From positions 1-6,453 of the forward strand of contig JAFKKQ010000467.1 in assembly GCA_017304505.1 (NCBI GenBank): 6,453 nt of DNA, read 5' to 3'. The notes below the pieces were generated by a model, which saw nothing but the letters and a program-made list of their open reading frames with translations, did not search any database and was not told the DNA's origin. Each line of letters begins with the position of its first letter. The first letter of the stretch is position 1. The stretch comes from Hyphomicrobiales bacterium. Lineage in GTDB: Bacteria > Pseudomonadota > Alphaproteobacteria > Rhizobiales > Xanthobacteraceae. Positions 1 to 6,229 of this stretch are shown here, in pieces. The translations under genes and the position numbers were made by a program.

Positions 1-835
1 GATCGGCGGTCGCTGGCGGGTCGATGTGTTCTTCGCGCTGCTGGCGCTTGGCGTCGGCTGGCTGGCATGGCTCAATGCGCCGCGCCGCGACCTCGGCGTG
101 ATCTATTTCTTTGTGGCGATGCCCATTGCGTCGCTGGTGCTGCTGCTGGGCTGGCCCGCGATCGGCTTGCCGTGGGTGTCGACAACGCAATGGGGCGGCA
201 TCCTGGTGACGATTGTCGTGGCCACGGTTGGCATCGTGGTGTCGCTGCCGATCGGCATTGTACTGGCGCTTGGCCGCCGTTCCGGCTTGCCGGCGGTGCG
301 GCTGTTCTCGGTGATTTTTATCGAGTTCGTTCGCGGCGTTCCGCTCATCACCGTGCTGTTCATGGCGAGCGTGATGCTGCCGCTGTTCGTGCCCGAAAGC
401 CTGTCGCCGGACAAGCTGTTGCGGGCGCTGGTCGGCGTCGCGCTGTTTTCGTCGGCCTACATGGCCGAAGTGGTGCGCGCCGGCTTGCAGGCGATCCCGA
501 AAGGCCAGTACGAGGCGGCGATGGCGCTCGGCCTGCGTTATCGCCATGTCATGCAGCGCGTCGTGCTGCCGCAGGCGCTGACCGTCACCATTCCGAATAT
601 CGTCAACACCACCATCGGGCTGTTCAAGGACACCACGCTGGTGTTCGTCGTCGGCATCTTCGATCTTCTGAAGACCATCGAAGCGGCGCGCGTCGATCCG
701 AACTGGGCGACACCGGTGACCAGCACCAGCGGCTATGCGTTCGCCGCGATCTTCTATCTTGTGTTCTGCTACGGCATGTCGCGCTACGCGCGTATGGTCG
801 AGCGGCGGCTCGCAACGGGTCGGGAAAGACGGTAG
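1..835 (+). CDS. aapM: Amino-acid ABC transporter permease, AapM-like (5' end outside window)
   Basis: Inner-membrane permease subunit of a polar amino-acid ABC importer of the HAAT/PAAT type, probably the general L-amino-acid Aap system. The frame is open from base 2, so the gene starts upstream; about 277 C-terminal residues are visible, and the GTG at 26 is an internal valine, not a start. Several hydrophobic segments alternate with short loops. The cytoplasmic EAA loop that docks on the ATPase is clear at bases 512-571 (EAAMALGLRYRHVMQRVVLP, with the conserved G and LP). Downstream, KDTTLVFVVGIFDLL is the usual post-EAA segment of this permease family. The stop TAG (833-835) is followed after 9 bases by the ATPase gene, so the two are co-transcribed. 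AapM rather than AapQ is inferred from the position just before the ATPase and from overall resemblance. Confidence 0.9.
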   Translation, partial: IGGRWRVDVFFALLALGVGWLAWLNAPRRDLGVIYFFVAMPIASLVLLLGWPAIGLPWVSTTQWGGILVTIVVATVGIVVSLPIGIVLALGRRSGLPAVRLFSVIFIEFVRGVPLITVLFMASVMLPLFVPESLSPDKLLRALVGVALFSSAYMAEVVRAGLQAIPKGQYEAAMALGLRYRHVMQRVVLPQALTVTIPNIVNTTIGLFKDTTLVFVVGIFDLLKTIEAARVDPNWATPVTSTSGYAFAAIFYLVFCYGMSRYARMVERRLATGRERR

Positions 836-844
836 GGGTTGGCC

Positions 845-1645
845 ATGAACCAGGATACCACGCCACCCTCCGATCCCGGTCAGGCCAAACCGGAAGCCGG
901 TTCACGCGAGGCCGAGATTGCCGTCGACATGATCGGCGTGCACAAGTGGTACGGCGATTTCCACGTTTTGCGCGACATCAACCTGCGCGTGGCGAAGGGC
1001 GAGCGGATCGTGATCTGCGGGCCATCGGGCTCCGGCAAGTCCACCATGATCCGCTGCATTAACCGGCTGGAGGAGCATCAGCAGGGGCGTATCGTGGTCG
1101 GCGGCGTGGAGCTGAGCAACGACGTCAAGAAGATCGACGAAGTGCGGCGCGATGTCGGCATGGTGTTCCAGCACTTCAACCTGTTTCCGCACTTGACCGT
1201 CTTGGACAATCTGACGCTCGCCCCGATCTGGGTGCGCAAGCTGCCGAAGAAGGAGGCCGAGGAGGAGGCGATGCGCTATCTTGAGCGCGTGCGGATCCCC
1301 GAGCAGGCCGGCAAGTATCCGGGCCAGTTGTCCGGCGGCCAGCAGCAGCGTGTCGCCATCGCGCGGGCGCTCTGCATGAACCCGAAGATCATGCTGTTCG
1401 ACGAGCCGACCTCCGCGCTCGATCCCGAGATGGTCAAGGAGGTGCTCGATACGATGGTGCAGCTTGCGGAAGACGGCATGACCATGCTGGTCGTCAGCCA
1501 TGAGATGGGATTTGCCCGGCAGATCGCCGACCGCATGGTGTTCATGGATGAGGGGCAGATCGTCGAAACCAACGCGCCGAAGGCGTTCTTCGACCATCCG
1601 CAGCACGAGCGGACCAGGCTGTTCCTCAGCCAGATCTTGCACTGA
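845..1645 (+). CDS. aapP: Amino-acid ABC transporter ATP-binding protein, AapP-like
   Basis: ATPase that powers the adjacent amino-acid permease at the inner face of the cytoplasmic membrane. The 266-residue protein has every motif of an active ABC ATPase: Walker [10 protein letters not shown] (59-67), Q-loop glutamine 109 in VFQHFNLFP, signature LSGGQQQR (162-169), Walker B IMLFDEP (182-188) with catalytic E187, D-loop SALD (190-193) and switch histidine H219. Length and the C-terminal FLSQIL are typical of the AapP/GlnQ family. ATG 845 is chosen because AGGGG (834-838), overlapping the permease stop, lies 6 bases upstream; a TTG two codons earlier is too close to that site. The first ~24 residues are a Pro/Gly-rich extension before the ABC fold, common in rhizobial AapP. 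It is the last gene of the operon, with a palindrome about 30 bases downstream. GlnQ/BztD-type paralogues are the alternative name. Confidence 0.95.
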   Translation: MNQDTTPPSDPGQAKPEAGSREAEIAVDMIGVHKWYGDFHVLRDINLRVAKGERIVICGPSGSGKSTMIRCINRLEEHQQGRIVVGGVELSNDVKKIDEVRRDVGMVFQHFNLFPHLTVLDNLTLAPIWVRKLPKKEAEEEAMRYLERVRIPEQAGKYPGQLSGGQQQRVAIARALCMNPKIMLFDEPTSALDPEMVKEVLDTMVQLAEDGMTMLVVSHEMGFARQIADRMVFMDEGQIVETNAPKAFFDHPQHERTRLFLSQILH

Positions 1646-1675
1646 CGCCTTTTTCGGCGAGCCGCGATCGTTCTT

Positions 1676-1698
1676 CCCTCTCCCCTTGAGGGAGAGGG
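1676..1698. repeat. Short palindromic intergenic repeat, possible bidirectional terminator
   Basis: Perfect 9-base stem CCCTCTCCC (1676-1684) / GGGAGAGGG (1690-1698) with a 5-base loop CTTGA, in the 95-base gap between the convergent aapP and persulfide dioxygenase genes. No clear T-run follows on either strand, so it is not a classic intrinsic terminator. From general knowledge, hairpins of this CCCTCTCC...GGAGAGGG type recur in intergenic regions of Rhizobiales genomes, so a dispersed REP-like element is the likeliest identity. A role in ending or stabilising both converging transcripts is inference from its position. Confidence 0.6.
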
Positions 1699-1740
1699 TG
1701 CCCGAGCGGAGGCAAACCAGTGGGTCAATGGCCGACCAGG

Positions 1741-2778
1741 TCAATGCACCAGCGGGCCGCTGGCCTTCTTCCAGGCGTCGATGCCGCCTTCGATGTGGCG
1801 CGCGCCGGAAAGGCCGGCGTCCTGCGCCGCCTGCACAGCCATCGCCGAGCGTTCGCCGAAGGCGCAATAGAACACCAGTTGCTTGCTGGTCGACTGCGCC
1901 AGCCCGTGCAGCATGCCGCCTTCGCTGAGATTTTCCTGCAGACTTGGATAGGGCACGTGCAGGGAACCCGGGATGGTGCCGTGGCGGTCGCGCTCGGTGC
2001 GCTCGCGCAGGTCGATCAGCGCGACATCAGGCTTGCCGATCAGGCCCAGCGCCTGCGCCGCGGAGAGCGCCCAGCCGCGCCGCGCGATCTCCACCTGATG
2101 GAGGCCGACCTTCATGTTGGCCGGGATGGCGACATCCATCATCTTCGGATTGCCAAGTTTCAGGTTGTTCATCAGCGTGACGTATTCGTCCATCGACTTG
2201 ACCTGAAGGCGCGGGTTGTACGCCTTTTCCTCGCCGATGGTGGAGACGGTGTCGCCCTTGTAGTCGTGGGCGGGATAGACCAGCGTCTCGTCCGGCAGCT
2301 TGAGCAGCCGGCCGAACAGCGATTCATATTGCGCGCGCGGATCGCCGTTCTGGAAGTCGGTGCGGCCGGTGCCGCGGATCAGGAGCGTGTCGCCGGTAAA
2401 CACGCGGTCCGGCATGACGAAGCTGTAGGAATCGTCGGTGTGGCCGGGCGTGTAGACCACGTCGAGCGCGATACCTTCGATGGTCAGGCGGTCGCCGTCG
2501 GCCAGTCGCATCGACACCACGTCGGCCTTGGTCTGCTCGCCCATCACGGTGATGCAATGGGTCTTGTCGCGCAACGCGCCCAGACCGGTGATGTGATCGG
2601 CGTGCATATGGGTATCGACGGCTTTGACGAGCTTGAGGTCGAGTTCGCGCACGAGCTGGAGATAGCGGTCGACCTTCTCCAGGACGGGATCGACGATCAA
2701 GGCTTCGCCGCCGCGGCGGCTGGCGAGCAGGTAGGAATACGTGCCCGAGGTTTGATCGTAGAGTTGGCGGAAAAGCAT
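1741..2778 (-). CDS. Persulfide dioxygenase-rhodanese fusion (ETHE1-like MBL-fold plus rhodanese domain)
   Basis: A 345-residue cytoplasmic two-domain enzyme. Residues ~1-225 are an ETHE1-type metallo-beta-lactamase fold: THMHADH (56-62), TPGHT (110-114), FTGD (127-130), RGTGRTDFQ (135-143) and PAHDYKG (169-175). By analogy with ETHE1, H57, H113 and D130 would hold one Fe(II), and R139 and Y173 would lie at the glutathione-persulfide site. This domain oxidises GSSH with O2 to sulfite. Residues ~230-345 are a rhodanese domain with catalytic loop CAFGER (C305-R310), able to move sulfane sulfur between thiosulfate and glutathione. The same domain order is known in persulfide dioxygenase-rhodanese fusions such as that of Burkholderia phytofirmans. 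Start: GGAGG (complement of 2786-2790) lies 7 bases before ATG. It lies 112 bases downstream of sseA on the same strand, so a shared sulfur operon is plausible. Generic 'MBL hydrolase' or glyoxalase II are less fitting names. Confidence 0.92.
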   Translation of the reverse strand: MLFRQLYDQTSGTYSYLLASRRGGEALIVDPVLEKVDRYLQLVRELDLKLVKAVDTHMHADHITGLGALRDKTHCITVMGEQTKADVVSMRLADGDRLTIEGIALDVVYTPGHTDDSYSFVMPDRVFTGDTLLIRGTGRTDFQNGDPRAQYESLFGRLLKLPDETLVYPAHDYKGDTVSTIGEEKAYNPRLQVKSMDEYVTLMNNLKLGNPKMMDVAIPANMKVGLHQVEIARRGWALSAAQALGLIGKPDVALIDLRERTERDRHGTIPGSLHVPYPSLQENLSEGGMLHGLAQSTSKQLVFYCAFGERSAMAVQAAQDAGLSGARHIEGGIDAWKKASGPLVH

Positions 2779-2880
2779 GACACTGCCTCCGTCGTAAATG
2801 CCGATTCAATTCTAGCACAGCTTCGGCGCGCGCTCATCTCGCGCAGCCGGCTCTCTCAACATGGGATGCGTGCAGTCCCG

Positions 2881-2903
2881 GGAGAAGGGGTTACGCCTTC
2901 TCC
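2881..2903 (-). terminator. Hairpin spanning the sseA stop codon
   Basis: An 8-base perfect inverted repeat, GGAGAAGG (2881-2888) and CCTTCTCC (2896-2903), with a 7-base loop that contains the TAA stop of sseA (complement of 2891-2893). It could attenuate transcription between sseA and the downstream persulfide dioxygenase gene or protect the 3' end of the sseA message. There is no U-tract after it, so intrinsic termination is uncertain. The 112-base spacer also holds a weak -10-like TAGAAT (complement strand, about 2808-2813) without a convincing -35, so read-through and a separate promoter are both possible. Confidence 0.35.
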
Positions 2904-3748
2904 ACCGGCAGGTCCGGCCGTCCGCCCCATTCGGTCCACGAGCCGTCGTAGAGCGCCCGCGGCGGCTTGCCGATGGCATCGAGCGCGAACCACAGGGTCG
3001 CCGCGGTCACGCCCGAGCCGCAACTGGTGATGACCGGCTTGCCGAGATCGACGCCGCCGGCGGCAAAGCGTTCCCTGATTTTCTCCGGTGCGATCAGCCG
3101 GCCGCCTTCGATCAGTTCGCTTACCGGCACGTTCTTCGCGCACGGCATGTGACCGGCGCGCACGCCCGGACGCGGCTCCGGCTCCACACCGCGAAAGCGG
3201 CCCGCGGGACGGGCATCCACCACCTGGGCGGAGCCGTCCAGAAGCGCCATTTGCACGTCGGGGACGCTGGCCACGGCGGCCGTGTTCAACTCGGCCTCGA
3301 ATCGGCGAGGCGTTCGCTTGGACGGACCTTGTTCCAGTGCGCGGCTTTCCGCGGTCCATTTCGGCAAGCCGCCGTCGAGCACATAAACGTTCTTGGCGCC
3401 GAACATGCGGAACGTCCACCAAACGCGCGGTGCGCCGCCCAGCCCCGCGCCGTCATAGATCACGATGGTGTCGTCGTGGCCGACGCCGAGCGCGCCGACG
3501 TCCTTGGAGAATTGCACCGCACCCGGAACCATGTGCGGCAGATCGGTCGAGTGATCGGCGATGGCATCGATATCGAAGAACACCGCTCCTGGAATATGGC
3601 CGGCGAGATACTCCGCCTTGGCGTCGCGCTTCTGCGCGGGGAGGTAGAACGAACCGTCGACGATGCTCACCTCCGGTTCGCCGAGGCGGGCGGCGAGCCA
3701 GTCCGTGGTCACGAGGTTCTTGCTGGCGGGCGGGCGGGTTTCGGCCAT
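2891..3748 (-). CDS. sseA: 3-mercaptopyruvate sulfurtransferase (tandem rhodanese)
   Basis: A 285-residue cytoplasmic sulfurtransferase (EC 2.8.1.2 type) that takes sulfur from 3-mercaptopyruvate, leaving pyruvate, and passes it to thiols, thioredoxin or cyanide. It has two rhodanese domains, residues ~12-140 and ~160-280. The N-terminal one is inactive: D99 in IYDGAGLG stands where the catalytic cysteine would be. The C-terminal one carries CGSGVT (C243-T248), the loop that separates mercaptopyruvate from thiosulfate sulfurtransferases (CRKGVT type). R184 and R193 have the same 9-residue spacing as the substrate-binding arginines of E. coli SseA. Start ATG 3748 has AAAAGGAA (complement of 3755-3762) 6 bases upstream and fits the family N-terminus. 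One oddity: C203 in [10 protein letters not shown] replaces the glycine usual in GHxPGA. The start lies inside a short upstream frame (3709-3807). A persulfide dioxygenase gene follows on the same strand. Confidence 0.93.
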   Translation of the reverse strand: MAETRPPASKNLVTTDWLAARLGEPEVSIVDGSFYLPAQKRDAKAEYLAGHIPGAVFFDIDAIADHSTDLPHMVPGAVQFSKDVGALGVGHDDTIVIYDGAGLGGAPRVWWTFRMFGAKNVYVLDGGLPKWTAESRALEQGPSKRTPRRFEAELNTAAVASVPDVQMALLDGSAQVVDARPAGRFRGVEPEPRPGVRAGHMPCAKNVPVSELIEGGRLIAPEKIRERFAAGGVDLGKPVITSCGSGVTAATLWFALDAIGKPPRALYDGSWTEWGGRPDLPVEKA

Positions 3749-3807
3749 GTAACGTTCCTTTTCTTGCCGGCACCATACACCAACGCCCCTCGGCGATAGC
3801 AGTTCAT
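3709..3807 (-). CDS. Candidate 32-residue leader peptide overlapping the sseA start
   Basis: A small ATG-started frame of 32 codons that ends with TGA 40 bases inside sseA, in another reading frame. It has the strongest Shine-Dalgarno in this spacer: GGAGGG (complement of 3815-3820), 7 bases before the ATG. The peptide begins [18 protein letters not shown], is basic (many Arg/Lys) and has cysteine as its third residue. The part inside sseA is constrained by the sseA frame, so only the first ~20 codons can be judged independently. Translation through the sseA start could couple or compete with sseA initiation. I recognise no family. A chance frame in GC-rich DNA is a serious alternative; the ribosome-binding site is the main support. 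Confidence 0.3.
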   Translation of the reverse strand: MNCYRRGALVYGAGKKRNVTWPKPARPPARTS

Positions 3808-3937
3808 TTTGTTACCCTCCGAAGACGCGCGCTGTGACGCATTGACCGGACGGCCCGTCGCCGATGACACTCGCAGTTCAGTGCCATGTGTGAGGAACGA
3901 AGCAAACCTGAAGCACGTCTCATGAGAGGTATGACCG
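3749..3937. promoter_or_regulatory. Divergent intergenic region between sseA and the broken binding-protein gene
   Basis: This 189-base spacer should hold the start of sseA transcription (minus) and the original promoter of the binding-protein gene (plus). On the plus strand TTGACC (3842-3847) lies 17 bases before TGACAC (3865-3870), a weak sigma-70-like match in its -10 half. An imperfect dyad TGACAC...GTGTGA (3865-3892) overlaps this and could be an operator, though the arms differ at one base. I found no convincing -35/-10 pair for sseA. The Shine-Dalgarno sites of sseA, of the small upstream frame and of the binding-protein gene (GAGAGG at 3924-3929) all lie here. Confidence 0.3.
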
Positions 3938-4944
3938 ATGATGCGCATGATGTTGGCGTTCTTTGCTCTCGTCACTCTCGCTGCCGTTCCAGGAAATGCC
4001 GAGGCTCAATACTACAAGGGTAAGACGATCACCATGATCGTCAACTATCCGGCGGGCGGCCCGTCGGACCTGGAGGCCCGCATCGTCGCGCAGCACCTTC
4101 CGGCGCATGTGCCTGGTAAACCGACGATCGTCGTCAAGAACGTCGGCGGCGCCGGCGGGCTTATCGGAAGCAATCAGCTCGGCGAGGCAGAACCGAACGG
4201 CGACACGATCGGCTTCTTCACGCTGAGCATCCCGAACCAGATTCTCGGCAATCCGGCGATGCATACGCCCTATTCGGATTTCGTGATGATCGCCGGGGTG
4301 GAATGCCCGCTGGTCGTCTATATGCGGAAAGATACGCCGCCCGGAATCAAGACAACACGCTCAATCAGGCGATTGAGCTCGATCTGCTCGGCGTCAAATA
4401 CCACGCGGTGCCAGCCTATCGGGGGCTGAAAGAGGTGGAAACGGCGATCCTGCAGAACATCGGCCAACTCGCCAACTCGTCGTTGTCGGGGTGGCGCGGC
4501 TCGGTCGAACCGACGATGGGCAACGTCGTCCTTCCGCTATGGCAGCTTTCTCCGAAGAAGAACGGCGGCTATCCGCGCAGCGCGGCATTGCCCGATATGC
4601 AGACGTTCGAGGAGTTCTACGCGAAGGTCAAACCGGGACAGTCACTTGCGAGCGACCTCCGCTATCGGGCGCTGCGCGCGTTCGCCGACCCTCAGCTTGC
4701 GATGTTCCGGGTGGCCCTGATGCCGCCGCGGGCGAACGGTGAAGCCCTCTCGGCGTTACGCACGGGGTTCGCCGATCTGTGGAACGATCCGAAGTTTCTG
4801 GCCGACTATTCCAAGGCCATCAAATCGAAACCGATTCTCGTGAGAGGTGAGGAGGGCGAGGCGGTGCTGAAGGGGCTTGCCAGCGTGCCGAACGACATCA
4901 AGGAATTTCTCGTCAAATATTCCAGCAGCCTGACCGTCAAATAG
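3938..4944 (+). pseudogene. Bug/TctC-family periplasmic solute-binding protein, disrupted by deletion and frameshift
   Basis: Remnant of an extracytoplasmic binding receptor of the tripartite tricarboxylate transporter (TctC/Bug) family, which binds carboxylates in the periplasm. ATG 3938 follows GAGAGG by 8 bases. The first frame has a signal peptide (hydrophobic core ~5-17, likely cleavage after AEA, 21-23), then the family's ITMIVNYPAGGPSD (31-44) and NVGGAGGLIGSNQL (68-81). It stays family-like to about DTPPGIK (base 4351), then becomes nonsense and stops at 4427-4429. From ~4354 the plus-one-shifted frame resumes family-like sequence, starting NTLNQAIELDLLGVKYHAVP and running to TAG 4942-4944 (196 residues). 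About 20-25 residues normally between these parts seem missing, so a deletion of length 1 modulo 3, near 4349-4356, explains both the gap and the shift. No TctA/TctB membrane genes are adjacent; orphan Bug receptors are common. The product would be a truncated ~163-residue protein, presumably inactive. Confidence 0.85.
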
Positions 4945-4955
4945 GCCGCGGCCTA
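4942..4955. repeat. 14-base perfect palindrome formed by two convergent stop codons
   Basis: TAGGCCGCGGCCTA is identical on both strands. Its first three bases are the TAG stop of the binding-protein remnant, and its last three, read on the minus strand, are the TAG stop of cysK. Only 8 bases separate the two genes. It could form a small GC-rich hairpin in either transcript, but there is no loop to speak of and no T-run, so a terminator role is uncertain. Confidence 0.6.
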
Positions 4956-5993
4956 ACCCTTCGCGAACGGGATCTCGACGTCGGTCTTGCGCTCGAGCCA
5001 GGCCGGCACCGGCAGTTTCTTGGAGCGCAGGAATTCCGCGTTGAACAGCTTCGACTGGTAGCGCGTGCCGGAATCGCAGAGCACCGTCACGATCGTGTGG
5101 CCGGGTCCCAGGTCCTTGGCGAGGCGGATCGCGCCCGCGACGTTGATGCCGGACGAGCCGCCGAGGCACAGCCCCTCGTGTTCAAGCAGGTCGAAGATCA
5201 CTGGCACGGCCTCCTCGTCCGGGATCAGGTAGGGCTTGTCGACCGTGATGTCATCGATGATTGGCGTCACGCGGCCGAGCCCGATGCCTTCGGTGACCGA
5301 GCCGCCTTCGGTCGATTTGGCCTCGCCCTTGGAGAACAGGTTGAACATCGCTGCGCCCCGCGGATCGGCGACGCCGATGACGGTGTCCTTCTTCTTTTCG
5401 CGCAGGAAGATCGAGGTGCCGGCGAGCGTGCCGCCGGTGCCCACGGCGCAGATGAAGCCGTCCACCTTGCCGTTCGTCTGCTCCCAGATTTCCGGGCCGG
5501 TCGAGAGGTAGTGCGCCTTGCGGTTGTCGCGGTTGTTCCACTGGTCGGCGAACAGCACGCCGTTCGGCTCGGTCTTGCGCAGCTTTTCGGCAAGCCGCCG
5601 CGCGATGTGCTGGTAATTGTCCGGATTGCTGTAGGGCAGGGCTGGCACCTCGACCAGTTCCGCGCCGCACAGCCGCAGCATGTCCTTCTTTTCCTGGCTC
5701 TGCGTGTTGGGAATGACGATCAGCGTGCGATAGCCGCGGGCGTTGGCGACGAGCGCGAGCCCGATGCCGGTGTTGCCTGCGGTGCCTTCCACGACCAGTC
5801 CGCCACGCTTGATGTCACCCCGCTTCTCGCCTTCGAGGATGATCTGAAGCGCCGGACGATCCTTCACCGAGCCGCCGGGATTCATGAACTCGGCCTTGCC
5901 GAGGATGATGCAGCCGGTTGCGGCCGATGCGCGTTCGAGTTTGATAAGGGGTGTGTGACCGATGGCGTCGGTGATGCCGTCGCGGATTTGCAT
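4953..5993 (-). CDS. cysK: Cysteine synthase A (O-acetylserine sulfhydrylase), PLP-dependent
   Basis: A cytoplasmic fold-type II PLP enzyme of 346 residues that makes L-cysteine from O-acetylserine and sulfide. Seen: K44 in NPGGSVKDR (internal aldimine lysine), TAGNTG (71-76, substrate-carboxylate loop), GTGGT (185-189, PLP phosphate loop), GGSSG (278-282) and CDSGTRYQSK (306-315) near the C-terminus. The style, with TGPEIWEQT (165-173) and LPVPAWLER, matches the long rhizobial CysK-like group rather than the ~320-residue enterobacterial enzyme; a cystathionine beta-synthase-like activity cannot be excluded. ATG 5993 is chosen because DAIGHTPLIKL then lies at the family position; GGAAGG (complement of 6006-6011) is 12 bases upstream, rather far. 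A TTG at 6050 would add 19 residues but lacks family-like sequence. The gene is convergent with the broken binding-protein gene and divergent from the DapA-family gene; it uses sulfide and so fits the nearby sulfurtransferases. Confidence 0.93.
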   Translation of the reverse strand: MQIRDGITDAIGHTPLIKLERASAATGCIILGKAEFMNPGGSVKDRPALQIILEGEKRGDIKRGGLVVEGTAGNTGIGLALVANARGYRTLIVIPNTQSQEKKDMLRLCGAELVEVPALPYSNPDNYQHIARRLAEKLRKTEPNGVLFADQWNNRDNRKAHYLSTGPEIWEQTNGKVDGFICAVGTGGTLAGTSIFLREKKKDTVIGVADPRGAAMFNLFSKGEAKSTEGGSVTEGIGLGRVTPIIDDITVDKPYLIPDEEAVPVIFDLLEHEGLCLGGSSGINVAGAIRLAKDLGPGHTIVTVLCDSGTRYQSKLFNAEFLRSKKLPVPAWLERKTDVEIPFAKG

Positions 5994-6105
5994 GATGGTG
6001 TTGAGCCTTCCAGAAAATTTGAACCTAGTGGAGCGGTCCTCATGCGACAAGGTTGCTCCGTCGCGGGGAAAAATATGCTTTGCGAGGCGCTTTCAGCGAC
6101 AACGG

Positions 6106-6117
6106 TTTCGCGCGAAA
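6106..6117. promoter_or_regulatory. Perfect 12-base palindrome TTTCGCGCGAAA, candidate operator upstream of cysK
   Basis: TTTCGCGCGAAA equals its own reverse complement. It lies 113 bases before the cysK start and just upstream of a possible -35 (6097-6102, minus strand), a fitting place for an activator or repressor of cysK. I cannot assign it to a known regulator; the LysR-type CysB/Cbl and ArsR-type BigR sites I know of do not look like this. A 12-base palindrome can also occur by chance in GC-rich DNA. Confidence 0.3.
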
Positions 6118-6187
6118 GAAATTTTTGCGTAACGCTTCATCTCTGCGCCGGAATGCGCCGCCGCGCCGAAGACGCTCCAATTCCTGT

Positions 6188-6229
6188 TGATTTTCATGCA
6201 GTTGGCCGGGTGTTTCGGAGCGAAAATCA
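6188..6229. promoter_or_regulatory. 8-base inverted repeat over the putative DapA-family gene promoter
   Basis: TGATTTTC (6188-6195) and GAAAATCA (6222-6229) are exact reverse complements 26 bases apart. They flank the suggested -35 (6202-6207) and overlap the suggested -10 (6225-6230) of the plus-strand gene. Arms on the two sides of a promoter are a common design for a repressor site, and the arm starts are 34 bases apart, a little over three helical turns. No regulator gene is seen in the window to pair with it. Confidence 0.25.

Noticed and set aside
902..1867. Minus-strand frame of 321 codons opposite aapP
   Set aside because: Shadow of aapP, which has every ABC ATPase motif on the plus strand.
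1741..2778. Glyoxalase II or beta-lactamase identity for the MBL-fold domain
   Set aside because: The FTGD, RGxGRTDFQ and PAHDYKG motifs and the rhodanese fusion are those of ETHE1-type persulfide dioxygenases.
2779..2890. BigR-type operator or regulator gene next to the persulfide dioxygenase
   Set aside because: No ArsR-type gene is present in the window and no clear dyad of that kind was seen in the upstream spacer.
1720..3030. Long plus-strand open frame (436 codons) opposite the persulfide dioxygenase-rhodanese gene
   Set aside because: Antisense shadow of a well-recognised gene in GC-rich DNA; its translation has no family-like motif and it runs through the intergenic spacer.
3931..3933. 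ATG at 3931 as start of the binding-protein gene
   Set aside because: It is in another frame and its translation ends soon; ATG 3938 gives the signal peptide and has a properly spaced GAGAGG.
4340..4362. Programmed ribosomal frameshift joining the two halves of the binding-protein gene
   Set aside because: No slippery heptamer is seen at the junction, and a stretch of the family sequence appears to be missing, which a frameshift cannot supply.
4953..6050. TTG start at 6050 for cysK, adding 19 residues
   Set aside because: The added residues do not resemble the family N-terminus, and a possible promoter (6022-6050) lies across them; ATG 5993 is preferred despite its distant Shine-Dalgarno.
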